A stretch of 64,000 nt of DNA from Mariprofundus ferrooxydans PV-1 (GTDB taxonomy: Bacteria > Pseudomonadota > Zetaproteobacteria > Mariprofundales > Mariprofundaceae). Every line of letters starts with the position of its first letter. The stretch's first letter is position 1. The notes beneath the pieces are model-generated. The model did no database searches. It saw only the letters and a program-made list of their open reading frames with translations, and was not told the DNA's origin. Positions 25,869-34,715 of the stretch are shown here, one piece after another. A program made the translations under genes and the position numbers. Location of the stretch: NCBI RefSeq assembly GCF_000153765.1, contig NZ_DS022294.1, positions 1,362,049 through 1,426,048 of the forward strand, written 5' to 3'.

Positions 25869-26357
25869 GTGGATAGTAGCCGCTTGTTGCTGGCGGAAGA
25901 TGATGAAGCTCTGGCATCGCTGTTGGAGGAGTACCTGCTGGAAGCGGGTTATTCTGTTGTTGTATACAAGCGTGGCGATACGGCGCTGGCAGCGCTGCAG
26001 CAGGGGTGTTTTGATCTGGTTTTAAGTGATGTTGTGATGCCGGGGGCTGACGGCCTGTCATTGCTGGCTTATGTGCAGGAGCAAAAGCTGGATACACTGG
26101 TGTTACTGATGACAGGTTATTCCGGCATAGAAGATGCCTTGAGTGCGGTGGAGCAGGGGGCGTACGATTTTGTCAGTAAACCATTCCAGTTGCCCGAGAT
26201 ACGGGTTCGCCTGGATAATGCAGCCAGATACCAGCAGCTCATGCGTCGGTGGAGGGAGATCAATGGTGAAGTTGTCATAACAAGCGAATCGAAAAACAGT
26301 AACGGGTTGGCGGCCGTCAAGGCTTATGGGCGACAGAACAGCGGAGGGTGGCAGTGA
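25869..26357 (+). CDS. Single-domain response regulator (receiver)
   Basis: A 162-aa CheY-like receiver with a short C-terminal extension and no output domain. The acidic pair is in LAEDDEA, the phospho-acceptor Asp in LVLSDVVMPGADG, the switch Thr in LLMTGY and the conserved Lys in VSKPF. The start is GTG at 25869 with GGAGG 6 nt upstream. It follows the small protein by 2 bp and is overlapped by the HD-GYP gene. It may receive phosphate from the same kinase as the neighbouring regulators. Confidence 0.88.
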   Translation: MDSSRLLLAEDDEALASLLEEYLLEAGYSVVVYKRGDTALAALQQGCFDLVLSDVVMPGADGLSLLAYVQEQKLDTLVLLMTGYSGIEDALSAVEQGAYDFVSKPFQLPEIRVRLDNAARYQQLMRRWREINGEVVITSESKNSNGLAAVKAYGRQNSGGWQ

Positions 26358-27952
26358 TGCTTCGTTTACTGATAGTAGAAGATCAATCTGCCGTACGTGA
26401 GGTGGTGGCTGAAATTGCCGGGGAGCTGGATGTTGGAGGCGCAGGCACTGACGTTGAGGTGATTCAGGTCGCCAGTCTGGAGGAGGCGAAGCAGGCGCTC
26501 AGTTCCGGTCAGTGGCAAGGTATGATTACCGATATGAGTCTGGGCGATGGAAATGCGCTGGAAATGATTGCGCAATTGCGCGCGGATGGTGTGACTATGC
26601 CGCCTGTTATATTGATGTCGGGCTTTCTTACGTCAGCCCGAATGACGCAGGCGGTGGAGCTTGATATCGAACATGTGCTGTCCAAGCCGTTTGCTCCCGA
26701 TGTGCTGCTGAGTTGCCTGAATAAGCTGTTCTGCTCTGTCGGTGATACAGGGGCTGAGAAGCAGGCATATCGCACGGCACGATCCTCTGATCGTTTGCTG
26801 CCGGAAATGTTTGATATGGATCGTCGACTTGGGTTGGTCTACCGCATGTTTGATGAAATGCCGGCCCATCATGATGTATCCGAGATATGCGCCAGCGCGC
26901 TTGGGCTGGCTATGGAAGTGGTGCATGCTGATGGCGGCTATCTGGCGCTGTTTGAGCGCCAGCGGCAGAAGCTGGTGCAGGTCGCCGCGCAAGGCATGGG
27001 TGAAGAGATTGGCGGGACATGCGCTCTGAATGATACCTGCTTCCAAGCTATGATTGATGGCGATGAGGAATTGCTGCAAGCGGGTGCAGACGGTGTGAAC
27101 GGGCTGTGCTGGCCAGGGATATCGGAGGGCAGCTTTGTGGCGGTTCCTGTGCGTTTGCAGGGCGTATCGATGGGCGTATTATGTCTGCTGCGTCCGGGCG
27201 AAGTGCCGCTGAAAAGCGAAACGCGCCAGATTCTTGGTCTGCTGGTTAAAAAGCTGGATACCTTGTTGGATAACCGGGCTGTGCATGCAGCATTGGCGGC
27301 AAATATGCGCGATACACTGATCGCGCTGGTGCGCTCTCTGGAGGCACGTGATCGATATACGCGTGACCATTCGGCCCGGGTAGGAAACTTGTCGGCAGTT
27401 CTGGCGCGTGATCTGGGGCTGGACAGTGATCACGTCGACCTGATTCGTACCGGAGGGTTGTTGCATGATATAGGAAAATGCGGTGTGCCCGATGCAGTGT
27501 TGCTCAAACCCGGTCGCTATACCGATCAGGAATTTGCTATTATGAAAGCACATCCGGCGATCGGAGATAATATTCTGGCGAATATGGATACCATGGTACG
27601 CGAGCGCCTGATGTTGCGGCATCATCATGAACGTTATGACGGTTACGGGTATCCGGATAAGCTGGCGGGTGAGCAAATACCGTTCAATGCCCGGATTGTA
27701 TGTGTGGCGGATGCGATTGATGCGATGACCACGCACCGTGTTTATCGTATGGCGAGGCCGTTATCATTTTGTCTGGAGCAGTTGAAGAATAATTCTGGCA
27801 CGCAATTTGATCCACTGGTGGTAGAGGTTGCCATCGCTGCTGTTGAATCTGGTGAGGTAAGGACACAGGCGGAAGACTGCCATCAACCGGATGGGGTAAT
27901 GCCATTGTCAGCTCTAATATCTGTTAAGACAGAGGTGCGTAAGTATGCCTGA
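26357..27952 (+). CDS. Response regulator with GAF and HD-GYP c-di-GMP phosphodiesterase domains
   Basis: A 531-aa protein. It has a receiver (residues 1-125, phospho-acceptor in ITDMSLGDG), a GAF-like domain (about 165-315) and an HD-GYP domain (about 325-500). The last has the catalytic HDIGK, the HHERYDGYGYP signature and the downstream VADAIDAMT helix. HD-GYP enzymes hydrolyse c-di-GMP, usually promoting motility. The start at 26357 overlaps the previous stop (TGATG) with GGAGG 9 nt upstream. GTG codons at 26348 and 26354 are alternatives. Confidence 0.9.
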   Translation: MLRLLIVEDQSAVREVVAEIAGELDVGGAGTDVEVIQVASLEEAKQALSSGQWQGMITDMSLGDGNALEMIAQLRADGVTMPPVILMSGFLTSARMTQAVELDIEHVLSKPFAPDVLLSCLNKLFCSVGDTGAEKQAYRTARSSDRLLPEMFDMDRRLGLVYRMFDEMPAHHDVSEICASALGLAMEVVHADGGYLALFERQRQKLVQVAAQGMGEEIGGTCALNDTCFQAMIDGDEELLQAGADGVNGLCWPGISEGSFVAVPVRLQGVSMGVLCLLRPGEVPLKSETRQILGLLVKKLDTLLDNRAVHAALAANMRDTLIALVRSLEARDRYTRDHSARVGNLSAVLARDLGLDSDHVDLIRTGGLLHDIGKCGVPDAVLLKPGRYTDQEFAIMKAHPAIGDNILANMDTMVRERLMLRHHHERYDGYGYPDKLAGEQIPFNARIVCVADAIDAMTTHRVYRMARPLSFCLEQLKNNSGTQFDPLVVEVAIAAVESGEVRTQAEDCHQPDGVMPLSALISVKTEVRKYA

Positions 27953-28517
27953 GCCAAAAGCGGAGCATGGAAGACAGGATTTTCGTATTGACGATGTGAT
28001 ACCGGTCAGTGACAAAAAATTGACAAACGAACAGTTTGAGCTGTGTAGAACGAAGGTTGGTGTGCGCTCCCGGCAGAACAGTATGCTGCAACAGATGGTC
28101 GGCAGGGATATTTTTGCCGGTGACGAGCACGCGGGGCTGAGTGCAGAGGTGGCAGTGGCGCTGGAGTCACTGGATGCCAAGTTGAACTACCTTATCGGCG
28201 TGAATATGCTCAATGATGCCAGTCATTCGGAGATGCAGGAGCGGCCGGTGAACCTCAGTGTGACCGGTATCAGCTATGTTTCTGATTGTTCTTATCAGGC
28301 GGGTGATTATGTGGCGGTGAGTTTGATGCTGCCTTCATTTCCGCCAACGATCATGGAACTGGTAGGTACGGTTGTGCGTGCTTCCAGATTAGCAGACGGG
28401 CAGATGAAGATTGCCATCCGCTTTTATTATCGCTGCGATGATGAGGGGGATACCATCTCCAAATATGTCTACAAACGGCACAGGGAAATGATCCGTACCG
28501 AGAACAGGAACGAATAG
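27945..28517 (+). CDS. PilZ-like c-di-GMP effector, tentative
   Basis: A 190-aa protein. The C-terminal half has the PilZ pattern: RPVNLSVTGISY (compare DLSxxG) followed by beta strands with VAVSLMLPS and a later GTVVRASR. The arginine motif RQDFRIDD near the N-terminus may supply the RxxxR ligand-binding residues. It overlaps the HD-GYP gene by 8 bp, so a c-di-GMP hydrolase and a receptor are made together. The PilZ fold is likely; c-di-GMP binding is inferred. Confidence 0.65.
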   Translation: MPEPKAEHGRQDFRIDDVIPVSDKKLTNEQFELCRTKVGVRSRQNSMLQQMVGRDIFAGDEHAGLSAEVAVALESLDAKLNYLIGVNMLNDASHSEMQERPVNLSVTGISYVSDCSYQAGDYVAVSLMLPSFPPTIMELVGTVVRASRLADGQMKIAIRFYYRCDDEGDTISKYVYKRHREMIRTENRNE

Positions 28518-28727
28518 AATAAACGTTCCATTGCTCCGGGGAGTCCATAGCGAATGCCGGTTGTAAACAAAACATAGCGTAAGATTTTCACAGGAGAGCA
28601 TATACTATACAGAAGCAGGAGATGCGGCAGTCAGTGTGTCCTGGTTTTTACGATAAGAAACAGCAAAATGCTCTCTCGGCTCGCCGGGTCTGACAAAAGG
28701 GCGCAAGAGATGTATGAATAATCCGGA

Positions 28728-29963
28728 CTACTCTTGTTCTGCTACGCTGACCTGATTGCGTCCGTTCTCCTTGGATTGATAAAGTGCTTTATCAGCGGCC
28801 TTGAAGGTTGCTGCATGGTTTTCGTCCTCTTTGTGAGGGGCAAGGCCGATACTGATGGTGACCGCAATGTCACCCGCGGCTGTTTTTAGTGGTTGCAGGT
28901 CGACGGAATGGCGTAGTGACTCGGCCATGCCAACACAGCTTTGCAAGTCGGTATCGGGGAAAACAATACAAAATTCTTCACCGCCGATGCGTGCAGCAAG
29001 GTCTGTGCTGCGGGTGCTGCCCAGCAGTATGGCGGCCAACTGTCGCAGGATTTCATCGCCTGCATCGTGACCATACGTGTCGTTAATGTTTTTGAAATTA
29101 TCAACGTCGCAAATTACAACGCAAAAGCTGTTTTTGCCAAGAGAGTTGAGAAATTCAGCCAGATGTCTGCGGTTGGCCAGACCGGTCAGCGGGTCGTTAC
29201 GCGCATCCAGTTTTGCCCGCGCAAGGTTGTCGGACATTTCAGTCAGTTTTTCCATGTTCTCCTGAATATTGCCGTGCAACTTCTTGCTGGCACTGGCAAG
29301 TTTGTTGCCAGCTTGCACAATGCAAAGGCGAGCCTGCTGGAGCAGTTGTTTGGCTTGTTCGGCATCATCCGGCAGATCCTTCTCCAGCAGCAGTTTGACC
29401 TGTTGTAGTTCCGGGGAGTCTTCTCCCGCCTCTTGTAATATTGTGGAAAAGGCGTCCAGTGAAGGAGAGAGTGCTGTAATGAGTTGTTGCAGCTCCTGTC
29501 GAAGTCCTGAATTATGTTTTATGTGTGTCTGCAGGTGCTTGCTCAGGTGGCGAGCCTTCTCCTGTACGGTTGTTTCAGTGGTAGGTTCCTTGCCGATGAT
29601 GATGCAGCATTGATCCAGCATGCGGCGTGCAGCCGGAATGCTATGCAGGGCTTCCAGCAGCAACGACTGGCGTTGTTCGGTGTGATTCCAGATCGACTGA
29701 CGGGCAGGGGGCGGTATTTCCCCGTTATTTTCCGGTCGCAACAGGGCGCCGTGCTCTGCATCAAGCAGCCTGGCTGTAATCTGGCTGAGCCATAGATAGG
29801 TGGTGGCGGGTACGGATGGCTCTTGTTGCATACTCTCCAGATCTGCAATCATGCGGCGGGTCGTAGCGCGCAGCGTCAGGTCTTCCGGCATTGCGGCGAT
29901 AACGATGGGGCGGATAGTGTCCATATCCTCCAGCAACTGCTGAAGTATCTGTTGTTGATCCAT
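28728..29963 (-). CDS. Diguanylate cyclase (GGDEF)
   Basis: A 411-aa soluble protein. About 240 N-terminal residues are helical and contain no domain I recognise. The C-terminal GGDEF domain (about 250-405) is intact: GGEEF active site, DVDNFKNINDTYGHDAGD substrate loop and an inhibitory I-site RSTD five residues before the active site. It should make c-di-GMP with product feedback. It lies 7 bp after the FliX-like gene on the same strand and faces the HD-GYP/PilZ cluster, so synthesis and breakdown are encoded back to back. Confidence 0.9.
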   Translation of the reverse strand: MDQQQILQQLLEDMDTIRPIVIAAMPEDLTLRATTRRMIADLESMQQEPSVPATTYLWLSQITARLLDAEHGALLRPENNGEIPPPARQSIWNHTEQRQSLLLEALHSIPAARRMLDQCCIIIGKEPTTETTVQEKARHLSKHLQTHIKHNSGLRQELQQLITALSPSLDAFSTILQEAGEDSPELQQVKLLLEKDLPDDAEQAKQLLQQARLCIVQAGNKLASASKKLHGNIQENMEKLTEMSDNLARAKLDARNDPLTGLANRRHLAEFLNSLGKNSFCVVICDVDNFKNINDTYGHDAGDEILRQLAAILLGSTRSTDLAARIGGEEFCIVFPDTDLQSCVGMAESLRHSVDLQPLKTAAGDIAVTISIGLAPHKEDENHAATFKAADKALYQSKENGRNQVSVAEQE

Positions 29964-29970
29964 GGTCGGG

Positions 29971-30351
29971 TCAGGACTGCAGGGCGCGCATGCGTTCGAC
30001 TTCGACGGCCAGCAGGATTTCCGCCTGTGTCAGGTCCCGTGTATCGCTGCCGGAGGGCAGTTGCTGGTGCAGAGCGGTGCGTAGTTGGTCAATGCTGTCC
30101 ACCAGCTGTTGTGTCGGGGCCTGGCCTGACTCCAGGCACTGCATAGCTTCATCCAGCAGGAAGACGCTATCTTCAAGGGCTCTCCAGGCCTGATCCTGAG
30201 AGTTGCGTTCATCCGGTGTCTGCTGCTCTCCGGTTGTCTGCACGTCAGCAACTTCAGCCTCGAACAGGGTATGAAATACGCTGCCGGAACGGCTTTTTCC
30301 GGATTTTCTGGTCTGATTGCCATTTATCGGCAGATTATTATGTATTTTCAT
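29971..30351 (-). CDS. FliX-like small protein, tentative
   Basis: A 126-aa soluble protein with a basic, disordered N-terminus (MKIHNNLPINGNQ..) and a helical C-terminal half. The end, EILLAVEVERMRALQS, and the LLDEAMQCLESG helix resemble FliX, the alphaproteobacterial flagellar assembly regulator. The likeness is short and the call is uncertain. It is co-directional with the diguanylate cyclase, 7 bp upstream of it. Confidence 0.45.
   Translation of the reverse strand: MKIHNNLPINGNQTRKSGKSRSGSVFHTLFEAEVADVQTTGEQQTPDERNSQDQAWRALEDSVFLLDEAMQCLESGQAPTQQLVDSIDQLRTALHQQLPSGSDTRDLTQAEILLAVEVERMRALQS
30324..30350 (-). promoter_or_regulatory. Sigma-28-like sequence over the start of the FliX-like gene
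   Basis: The minus strand reads TGAA, 15 bp, then a perfect GCCGATAA (30331-30324). The element overlaps the first codons of the FliX-like gene, so it could only drive a shorter transcript or the diguanylate cyclase downstream. It may be a coincidence of the codons for LPIN. Confidence 0.3.
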
Positions 30352-30455
30352 ATCACCCGTTCCAGATGCTGCAGTCTTCGTTATTTATCCACCTGTCTAA
30401 CATATAAAAAAACGAGCAAGAAATAGGCCAGTGCGGCGCCCCTGCTGATAACAGT

Positions 30456-30728
30456 CTACTTTGCACTCCGCGAGGCTATATCAATACTAAGGGCGTGGAT
30501 GCTTTTCGGGAACAGACTGGCGAGGGCCTGATGAACCATGCGGTGGCATTGCAGGCGTGATTTGCCGGCAAAATGTTCCCCTGTAATGCGTACATGATAA
30601 TGTCCGCCGCCATGCTCTCTCACTCCGGCATGACCGGCATGTTTCCACGATTCATCTTCAATGCTCAGAGAGTCCGGTTGGAACGCTTCGGTGAGCAGTT
30701 GCTCGATGCGCTCGACAGTGTTGCTCAC
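30456..30728 (-). CDS. BolA family protein
   Basis: A 90-aa BolA-fold protein: GGHYHVRITGEHFAGKSRLQCHRMVHQAL carries the conserved histidines that bind Fe-S clusters together with monothiol glutaredoxins. The family acts in iron-sulfur trafficking, envelope stress and the motile-to-sessile switch. It overlaps yhbY by 4 bp (ATGA), so the two are co-expressed. No glutaredoxin is visible nearby. Confidence 0.92.
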   Translation of the reverse strand: MSNTVERIEQLLTEAFQPDSLSIEDESWKHAGHAGVREHGGGHYHVRITGEHFAGKSRLQCHRMVHQALASLFPKSIHALSIDIASRSAK

Positions 30729-31003
30729 GACTGTGTCTGCTGCTTGCGGTACAGGATCGTTGTTTTGCCGATATGATCAACGACTTCAGCATGGCTTTGC
30801 CTGGCCAGCTCCAGGCCGCTGGCCTTGCATTCGCTGCCGTTTTCTCCGGCAATATGCACCTTGATCAATTCGTGGGTGTCCAAAGCCTGTTCGGTTTCCA
30901 GAACAAGGTTTTCAGTGATACCTTTCTGCCCGATACGAATGACAGGTTTGAGGTGATGTGCTCGCGCTTTAAGTTCCTTGCGCTCTTTGCTGCTTAAGGC
31001 CAT
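30725..31003 (-). CDS. yhbY: CRM-domain RNA-binding protein YhbY
   Basis: A 92-aa single CRM (CRS1-YhbY) domain protein associated with pre-50S ribosomal subunits. It has the conserved PVIRIGQKGIT (GxxG-type loop) and LIKVHI stretches. It is followed directly by bolA. The divergent gene at 31133 shares its 129-bp upstream region. Confidence 0.92.
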   Translation of the reverse strand: MALSSKERKELKARAHHLKPVIRIGQKGITENLVLETEQALDTHELIKVHIAGENGSECKASGLELARQSHAEVVDHIGKTTILYRKQQTQS

Positions 31004-31132
31004 ATTATCCTCCGACTGCGAATCATAGCATTCGTTGGTGGAGTTGGTATATCATTTGCTGTTTTAATCTCTGTGAATTATCTCTATGGATAACTGACAT
31101 AAAGGGCGGGGCATCAAGTTGGTGAGAGGGAT

Positions 31133-32032
31133 ATGAACAAGTTACGGGAAGACCCGCACCGGGCGGTCATTCTTGGCGCAGGCCGAGGTGGCACTGCAAT
31201 GCTCGAAATGTTGCTGGAAGAAAATCTGGTCAGTGTGGTGGGTATGGTTGATATTAATCCTGACGCGCCCGGCCTTGCTCTGGCACGCGAACATGGTATT
31301 GCTATTTACAATAATGCAGAAGAGGCATTGCGTGCCTGTGCGCCCTGTGTGTCATTCAATATGACGCACAATGAGATGCTGGAAGAGGTCGCATCCGAAA
31401 TTTTGGGTGCTGGCGGAATTGTTGGCGGACTGGAAGCGAGGCTGATCTGGCGCATTATCTCAAATATGAAGGATGCTCAGTCAGAGTTGCATTTTCAGGC
31501 CAGTCATGATGTGTTGACCGGTCTGTACAACAGACGCTATATGATGGAGCAACTGTACCAGGGCGTGTCTCAGGCGACGCGTTATCGACACCCCTATGCG
31601 ATTGTGGTGATGGATCTGGACCGCTTCAAGCAGGTGAATGATATCTACGGGCACGCAGCCGGAGACAAGGTGTTATCGACCATGGCTGGAATCCTGCGCG
31701 AGAGTGTGCGTGATGCCGATATCGCCGGTCGCTGGGGTGGGGAGGAATTTCTCGTGTTGCTGCCTCACACCGATCTGGACGGAGCAAGGCAGGCAGCAGA
31801 GCAGTGGCTGAAACGGGTGCTTGCTACACCGCTGGGTGTGGGTGGTGGTAAATCCATCCAGGTCAGTTTTTCCGCCGGCGTTGCGATGTTCGATCCGGTA
31901 AATGGTAGGCCAGCGGTGAAACAGGCGCTGAATATTGATCAGCAGGTTGAAACATTGCTTCATCTGGCAGATAAACGTATGTATCTGGCCAAGGATAGCG
32001 GCCGTAGTTGTGTTGTCGTTAGCGGAGATTAA
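31133..32032 (+). CDS. Diguanylate cyclase with N-terminal Rossmann-type nucleotide-binding domain
   Basis: A 299-aa soluble protein joining two domains. Residues 10-110 form a Rossmann-like fold with GAGRGG (15-20) and an acidic residue at the end of strand 2 (VGMVDINPDA, Asp40), the pattern of NAD(H)- or CoA-binding domains. Residues 120-295 are a GGDEF domain with GGEEF, an I-site RDAD and the DLDRFKQVNDIYGHAAGD loop, so it should be active. Typical cyclases carry PAS, GAF or receiver sensors; a Rossmann sensor is rare. It heads a five-gene operon. RBS is GAGAGGG before ATG. Confidence 0.88.
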   Translation: MNKLREDPHRAVILGAGRGGTAMLEMLLEENLVSVVGMVDINPDAPGLALAREHGIAIYNNAEEALRACAPCVSFNMTHNEMLEEVASEILGAGGIVGGLEARLIWRIISNMKDAQSELHFQASHDVLTGLYNRRYMMEQLYQGVSQATRYRHPYAIVVMDLDRFKQVNDIYGHAAGDKVLSTMAGILRESVRDADIAGRWGGEEFLVLLPHTDLDGARQAAEQWLKRVLATPLGVGGGKSIQVSFSAGVAMFDPVNGRPAVKQALNIDQQVETLLHLADKRMYLAKDSGRSCVVVSGD

Positions 32033-33527
32033 AAGCAACTTTACCCCCTTGCGCATCCCTATTCGTTGGCGCTGGGCTATGCTGGTGGGTTTTGCCGTTG
32101 CTATCGCGGTGGTGGTGCTATTCTTTATTATTCTGGATATTGAGCGCGATGCATGGTTGCAAAGCCAGGCCATGCAGGCTGAACTGCAGGTGGATCGTCT
32201 GGCCGATGAGTTGAAGCTGCCGCTGCTCTCCGGCAGTAGTGCCGAGACAGATCTGGTGGTGCAGAAGTTTCTGGAAAAAGTACCGACTGTGTTGGGTGCG
32301 CTGATCAGGCATATTGATGGCAAGGTCAAAACATACAGGGATACAGGCGCTGTCGATGCCGTCATGAAGGTTAATGTAGGCAGTGTAAAGGTGCGTCGCA
32401 TACCGGGGAAATCGCTGTGGTACGCCCGTTCGGTGATGTATTCAGGTACGCCGCTGGCAATGGTGGCTGTTCGCTTTTCCGGACAGGAGTGGGCTGATAT
32501 TGCCGGCAAACTGGTGCAGAAGATATTCATCGCTGCTGTGCTGGTGGTGATGTTTTCATCTATTCTGGTGCTCTGGATATCGAGACGCATGTCCCAGCCG
32601 ATCGAAATGCTGGCCGAGGCGGCCCGCAAGGTGGCTGATGGTGATTACAGGGTAACATTACCCGTGCGCGGCAATAATGAGATATCAGATGCAGTTTCTC
32701 AGTTTAATGCCATGACGCGCGAGCTGGCTCATAAAAAGGAGCTCAGGGCGGTATTCAGCCGTTACCTCAACCCCAAGCTGATCTCCGATGTGTTTGCCGG
32801 TGGTGATGCCGATATGGAAAGCCACCGTCAGGCCGTATCCGTACTGTTTGCCGATATGGTACAGTTTACCTCCTTTTCAGAGTCCAGTGAGACGGAGGAG
32901 GTGATTCAGGTGTTGAACAAGCACTTTGAGGTATTCCACCGGCTGGTTACCTATTACGGAGGCCATGTCGACAAATATATCGGCGATGCATTGATGGCTG
33001 TATTTAATCATCCGATCAATGATCCCGGGCATGTGCGCCACGCTGCCATGGCTGCGCTGGCCATTGATTCAGCCTGTCACAGGTTAAAGGTAAGACGCAA
33101 GGATGGAGAGACCATTACCTTCAGGCTGGGGCTTAATTGCGGTCAGGCCATTGTCGGCAATATCGGTGCCGCACAGCGACTGGAGTATACCGTGATCGGT
33201 GATGCTGTGAATGTCGCCTCCCGTATGGGGGGGCTGGGACGCGGCCGGGAACTGATCATGCCCAGAGAGACGTTTGAGCTGCTTGGTGACGGCTTTGATT
33301 TTGCGCCTGTCGGTGAATGTGAAATCAAGGGCGTCAGCCGAAAAATTGAAGCAGGTGTGGTCACGGCTGTCAGTGCACCGTTGCTGTTGGATATCGATGC
33401 TGCAGTGAGTTTGGCATTTGATGACGATTTGTCCCAGCATGGGCCCCGTATCGTCGGCCAGTCAGGCACAGTGGAACAGGCTGTGGGGGCAGCGGACGAA
33501 AGCGATAAAGCCACAGGAGAGAGCTGA
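32010..33527 (+). CDS. Class III adenylate cyclase with HAMP domain
   Basis: About 505 aa: an N-terminal transmembrane helix, a periplasmic domain of about 120 residues, a second helix (VLVVMFSSILVLWI), HAMP and a C-terminal class III nucleotide cyclase domain. Metal-binding aspartates are in LFADMVQFTSF and KYIGDALMAVF; the Lys of DKYIGD and the EYTVIGDAVNVASR segment fit adenylate cyclase. The frame is open from 31935, overlapping the upstream gene. I chose the GTG at 32010; TTG 32049 and ATG 32082 are alternatives, and none has a good Shine-Dalgarno. Its stop overlaps the next start. Confidence 0.88.
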   Translation: MLSLAEIKSNFTPLRIPIRWRWAMLVGFAVAIAVVVLFFIILDIERDAWLQSQAMQAELQVDRLADELKLPLLSGSSAETDLVVQKFLEKVPTVLGALIRHIDGKVKTYRDTGAVDAVMKVNVGSVKVRRIPGKSLWYARSVMYSGTPLAMVAVRFSGQEWADIAGKLVQKIFIAAVLVVMFSSILVLWISRRMSQPIEMLAEAARKVADGDYRVTLPVRGNNEISDAVSQFNAMTRELAHKKELRAVFSRYLNPKLISDVFAGGDADMESHRQAVSVLFADMVQFTSFSESSETEEVIQVLNKHFEVFHRLVTYYGGHVDKYIGDALMAVFNHPINDPGHVRHAAMAALAIDSACHRLKVRRKDGETITFRLGLNCGQAIVGNIGAAQRLEYTVIGDAVNVASRMGGLGRGRELIMPRETFELLGDGFDFAPVGECEIKGVSRKIEAGVVTAVSAPLLLDIDAAVSLAFDDDLSQHGPRIVGQSGTVEQAVGAADESDKATGES

Positions 33528-34714
33528 TGTTCCGTTGTCGTCATCTATGCATTGTTGTCAGTCTGCTGGCTGCCTCCGTGCTTGCCGGTTGTGCGCAGGG
33601 CGGACATACGCTGACGATACCCGACAGCCTGATCTCGGATGGCGCCTACATTGGCCTGATTAATTCATATACCATGATTCGGCAGGATTTTGACAGTGGC
33701 CGCATTATGCGGGCGCGAGCCAGAGTGCTGGCCATGAAAAAGGACCATGCTGATTATGCACGGGCGCGAGCCTTCCTGAAGAGCACGATAGAGCCGGCCC
33801 GTCTGCGTATATTTCTCCACTATCTGCATATGGCACAGCATCTGGAGGCCGACAAGTTGTGGTCGGAAGCGATGTGGGCCTATGATCAGGCAGCGTCAGT
33901 GACGATCAAGCCGGAACGTATGCAGGCCAAGCGGGATGAAATGGAAATCAGGATGCGTCAACTGCGTCTGGACAAGCTGATTGTACAGCGGCGATGGTTG
34001 GACCGGCTGCTACTGGATGGTGTGCGCCACTATAATGCGCCGCGCGGGCTGGATGCGAATGATGAAACCTTCGCACGTTTGCGTGAACAGTATAATGACC
34101 AGCTGGAAGGGCGGGCATCGCTGGCAATAAGAGAGGCCCGAAGGCAGTTGCATAACGGGTTGCCTGAAATTGCCTATATGGAGATTGAGTCGTATTTGCG
34201 CATGCAGCCGGATGCATCCGGGGCCAGGGTGTTGCGCGACGAGATCGTGGCAGCCATACCCAAGGGTATTGTGATTCCCCCGCTCTCTGCCAAGGAGAAG
34301 TCGGTCGAAGAGGCAGTGGCTGCAAGACAGGCCGGAGCAGGCGCGGTTGTGACCGAGGAGCAGATTAAGGCGGCCCTGAAAAAGGATGACCTGATCAAAG
34401 CCAGAGCGCTTGTGCATCAGTTCCGCCGTAACGGGGGCAGTGGTGCGGACAGATTGCTGGCGACTGTTGAGAAAAAACTCGATGCGAGCGCAGCCAGCCT
34501 GTTTGCCAAAGGCAGTGTTCAGTTTCGCCATGAACATCTGGCCAGCGCGATCGATTACTGGCGTCAGGCTGTTGCTCTGAATCCGGATGAACCGGAATAT
34601 GTTGAGGCACTGCGCAGGGCAAGGCAATTGCAGGAGCGTTTAAGCCTGTTGCGCGGCAAGCTCGGTGATGAAAAAAACGGCCAGGGCGGTAACGACATGC
34701 CAGAAAGGGAGTAA
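33527..34714 (+). CDS. Outer-membrane lipoprotein with TPR-like repeats
   Basis: A 395-aa lipoprotein: signal peptide with lipobox LAGC (Cys22), then helical repeats. A C-terminal TPR (about residues 325-365, [19 protein letters not shown]) is clear; the rest is charged and helical. The start overlaps the cyclase stop (TGATG), so translation is coupled. Function is unknown. Coupling to a membrane cyclase suggests it could feed an envelope signal to it, or it may be a scaffold. Confidence 0.78.
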   Translation: MFRCRHLCIVVSLLAASVLAGCAQGGHTLTIPDSLISDGAYIGLINSYTMIRQDFDSGRIMRARARVLAMKKDHADYARARAFLKSTIEPARLRIFLHYLHMAQHLEADKLWSEAMWAYDQAASVTIKPERMQAKRDEMEIRMRQLRLDKLIVQRRWLDRLLLDGVRHYNAPRGLDANDETFARLREQYNDQLEGRASLAIREARRQLHNGLPEIAYMEIESYLRMQPDASGARVLRDEIVAAIPKGIVIPPLSAKEKSVEEAVAARQAGAGAVVTEEQIKAALKKDDLIKARALVHQFRRNGGSGADRLLATVEKKLDASAASLFAKGSVQFRHEHLASAIDYWRQAVALNPDEPEYVEALRRARQLQERLSLLRGKLGDEKNGQGGNDMPERE

Positions 34715-34715
34715 T

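Noticed and set aside
28622-28693. A 23-codon frame with AGGAG immediately before ATG
   Set aside because: The Shine-Dalgarno touches the ATG, the peptide has no recognisable feature and no neighbour suggests a leader peptide role.
31673-32629. A 318-aa minus-strand frame antisense to the cyclase genes
   Set aside because: Shadow of the GGDEF and adenylate cyclase genes, which carry clear catalytic motifs on the + strand.
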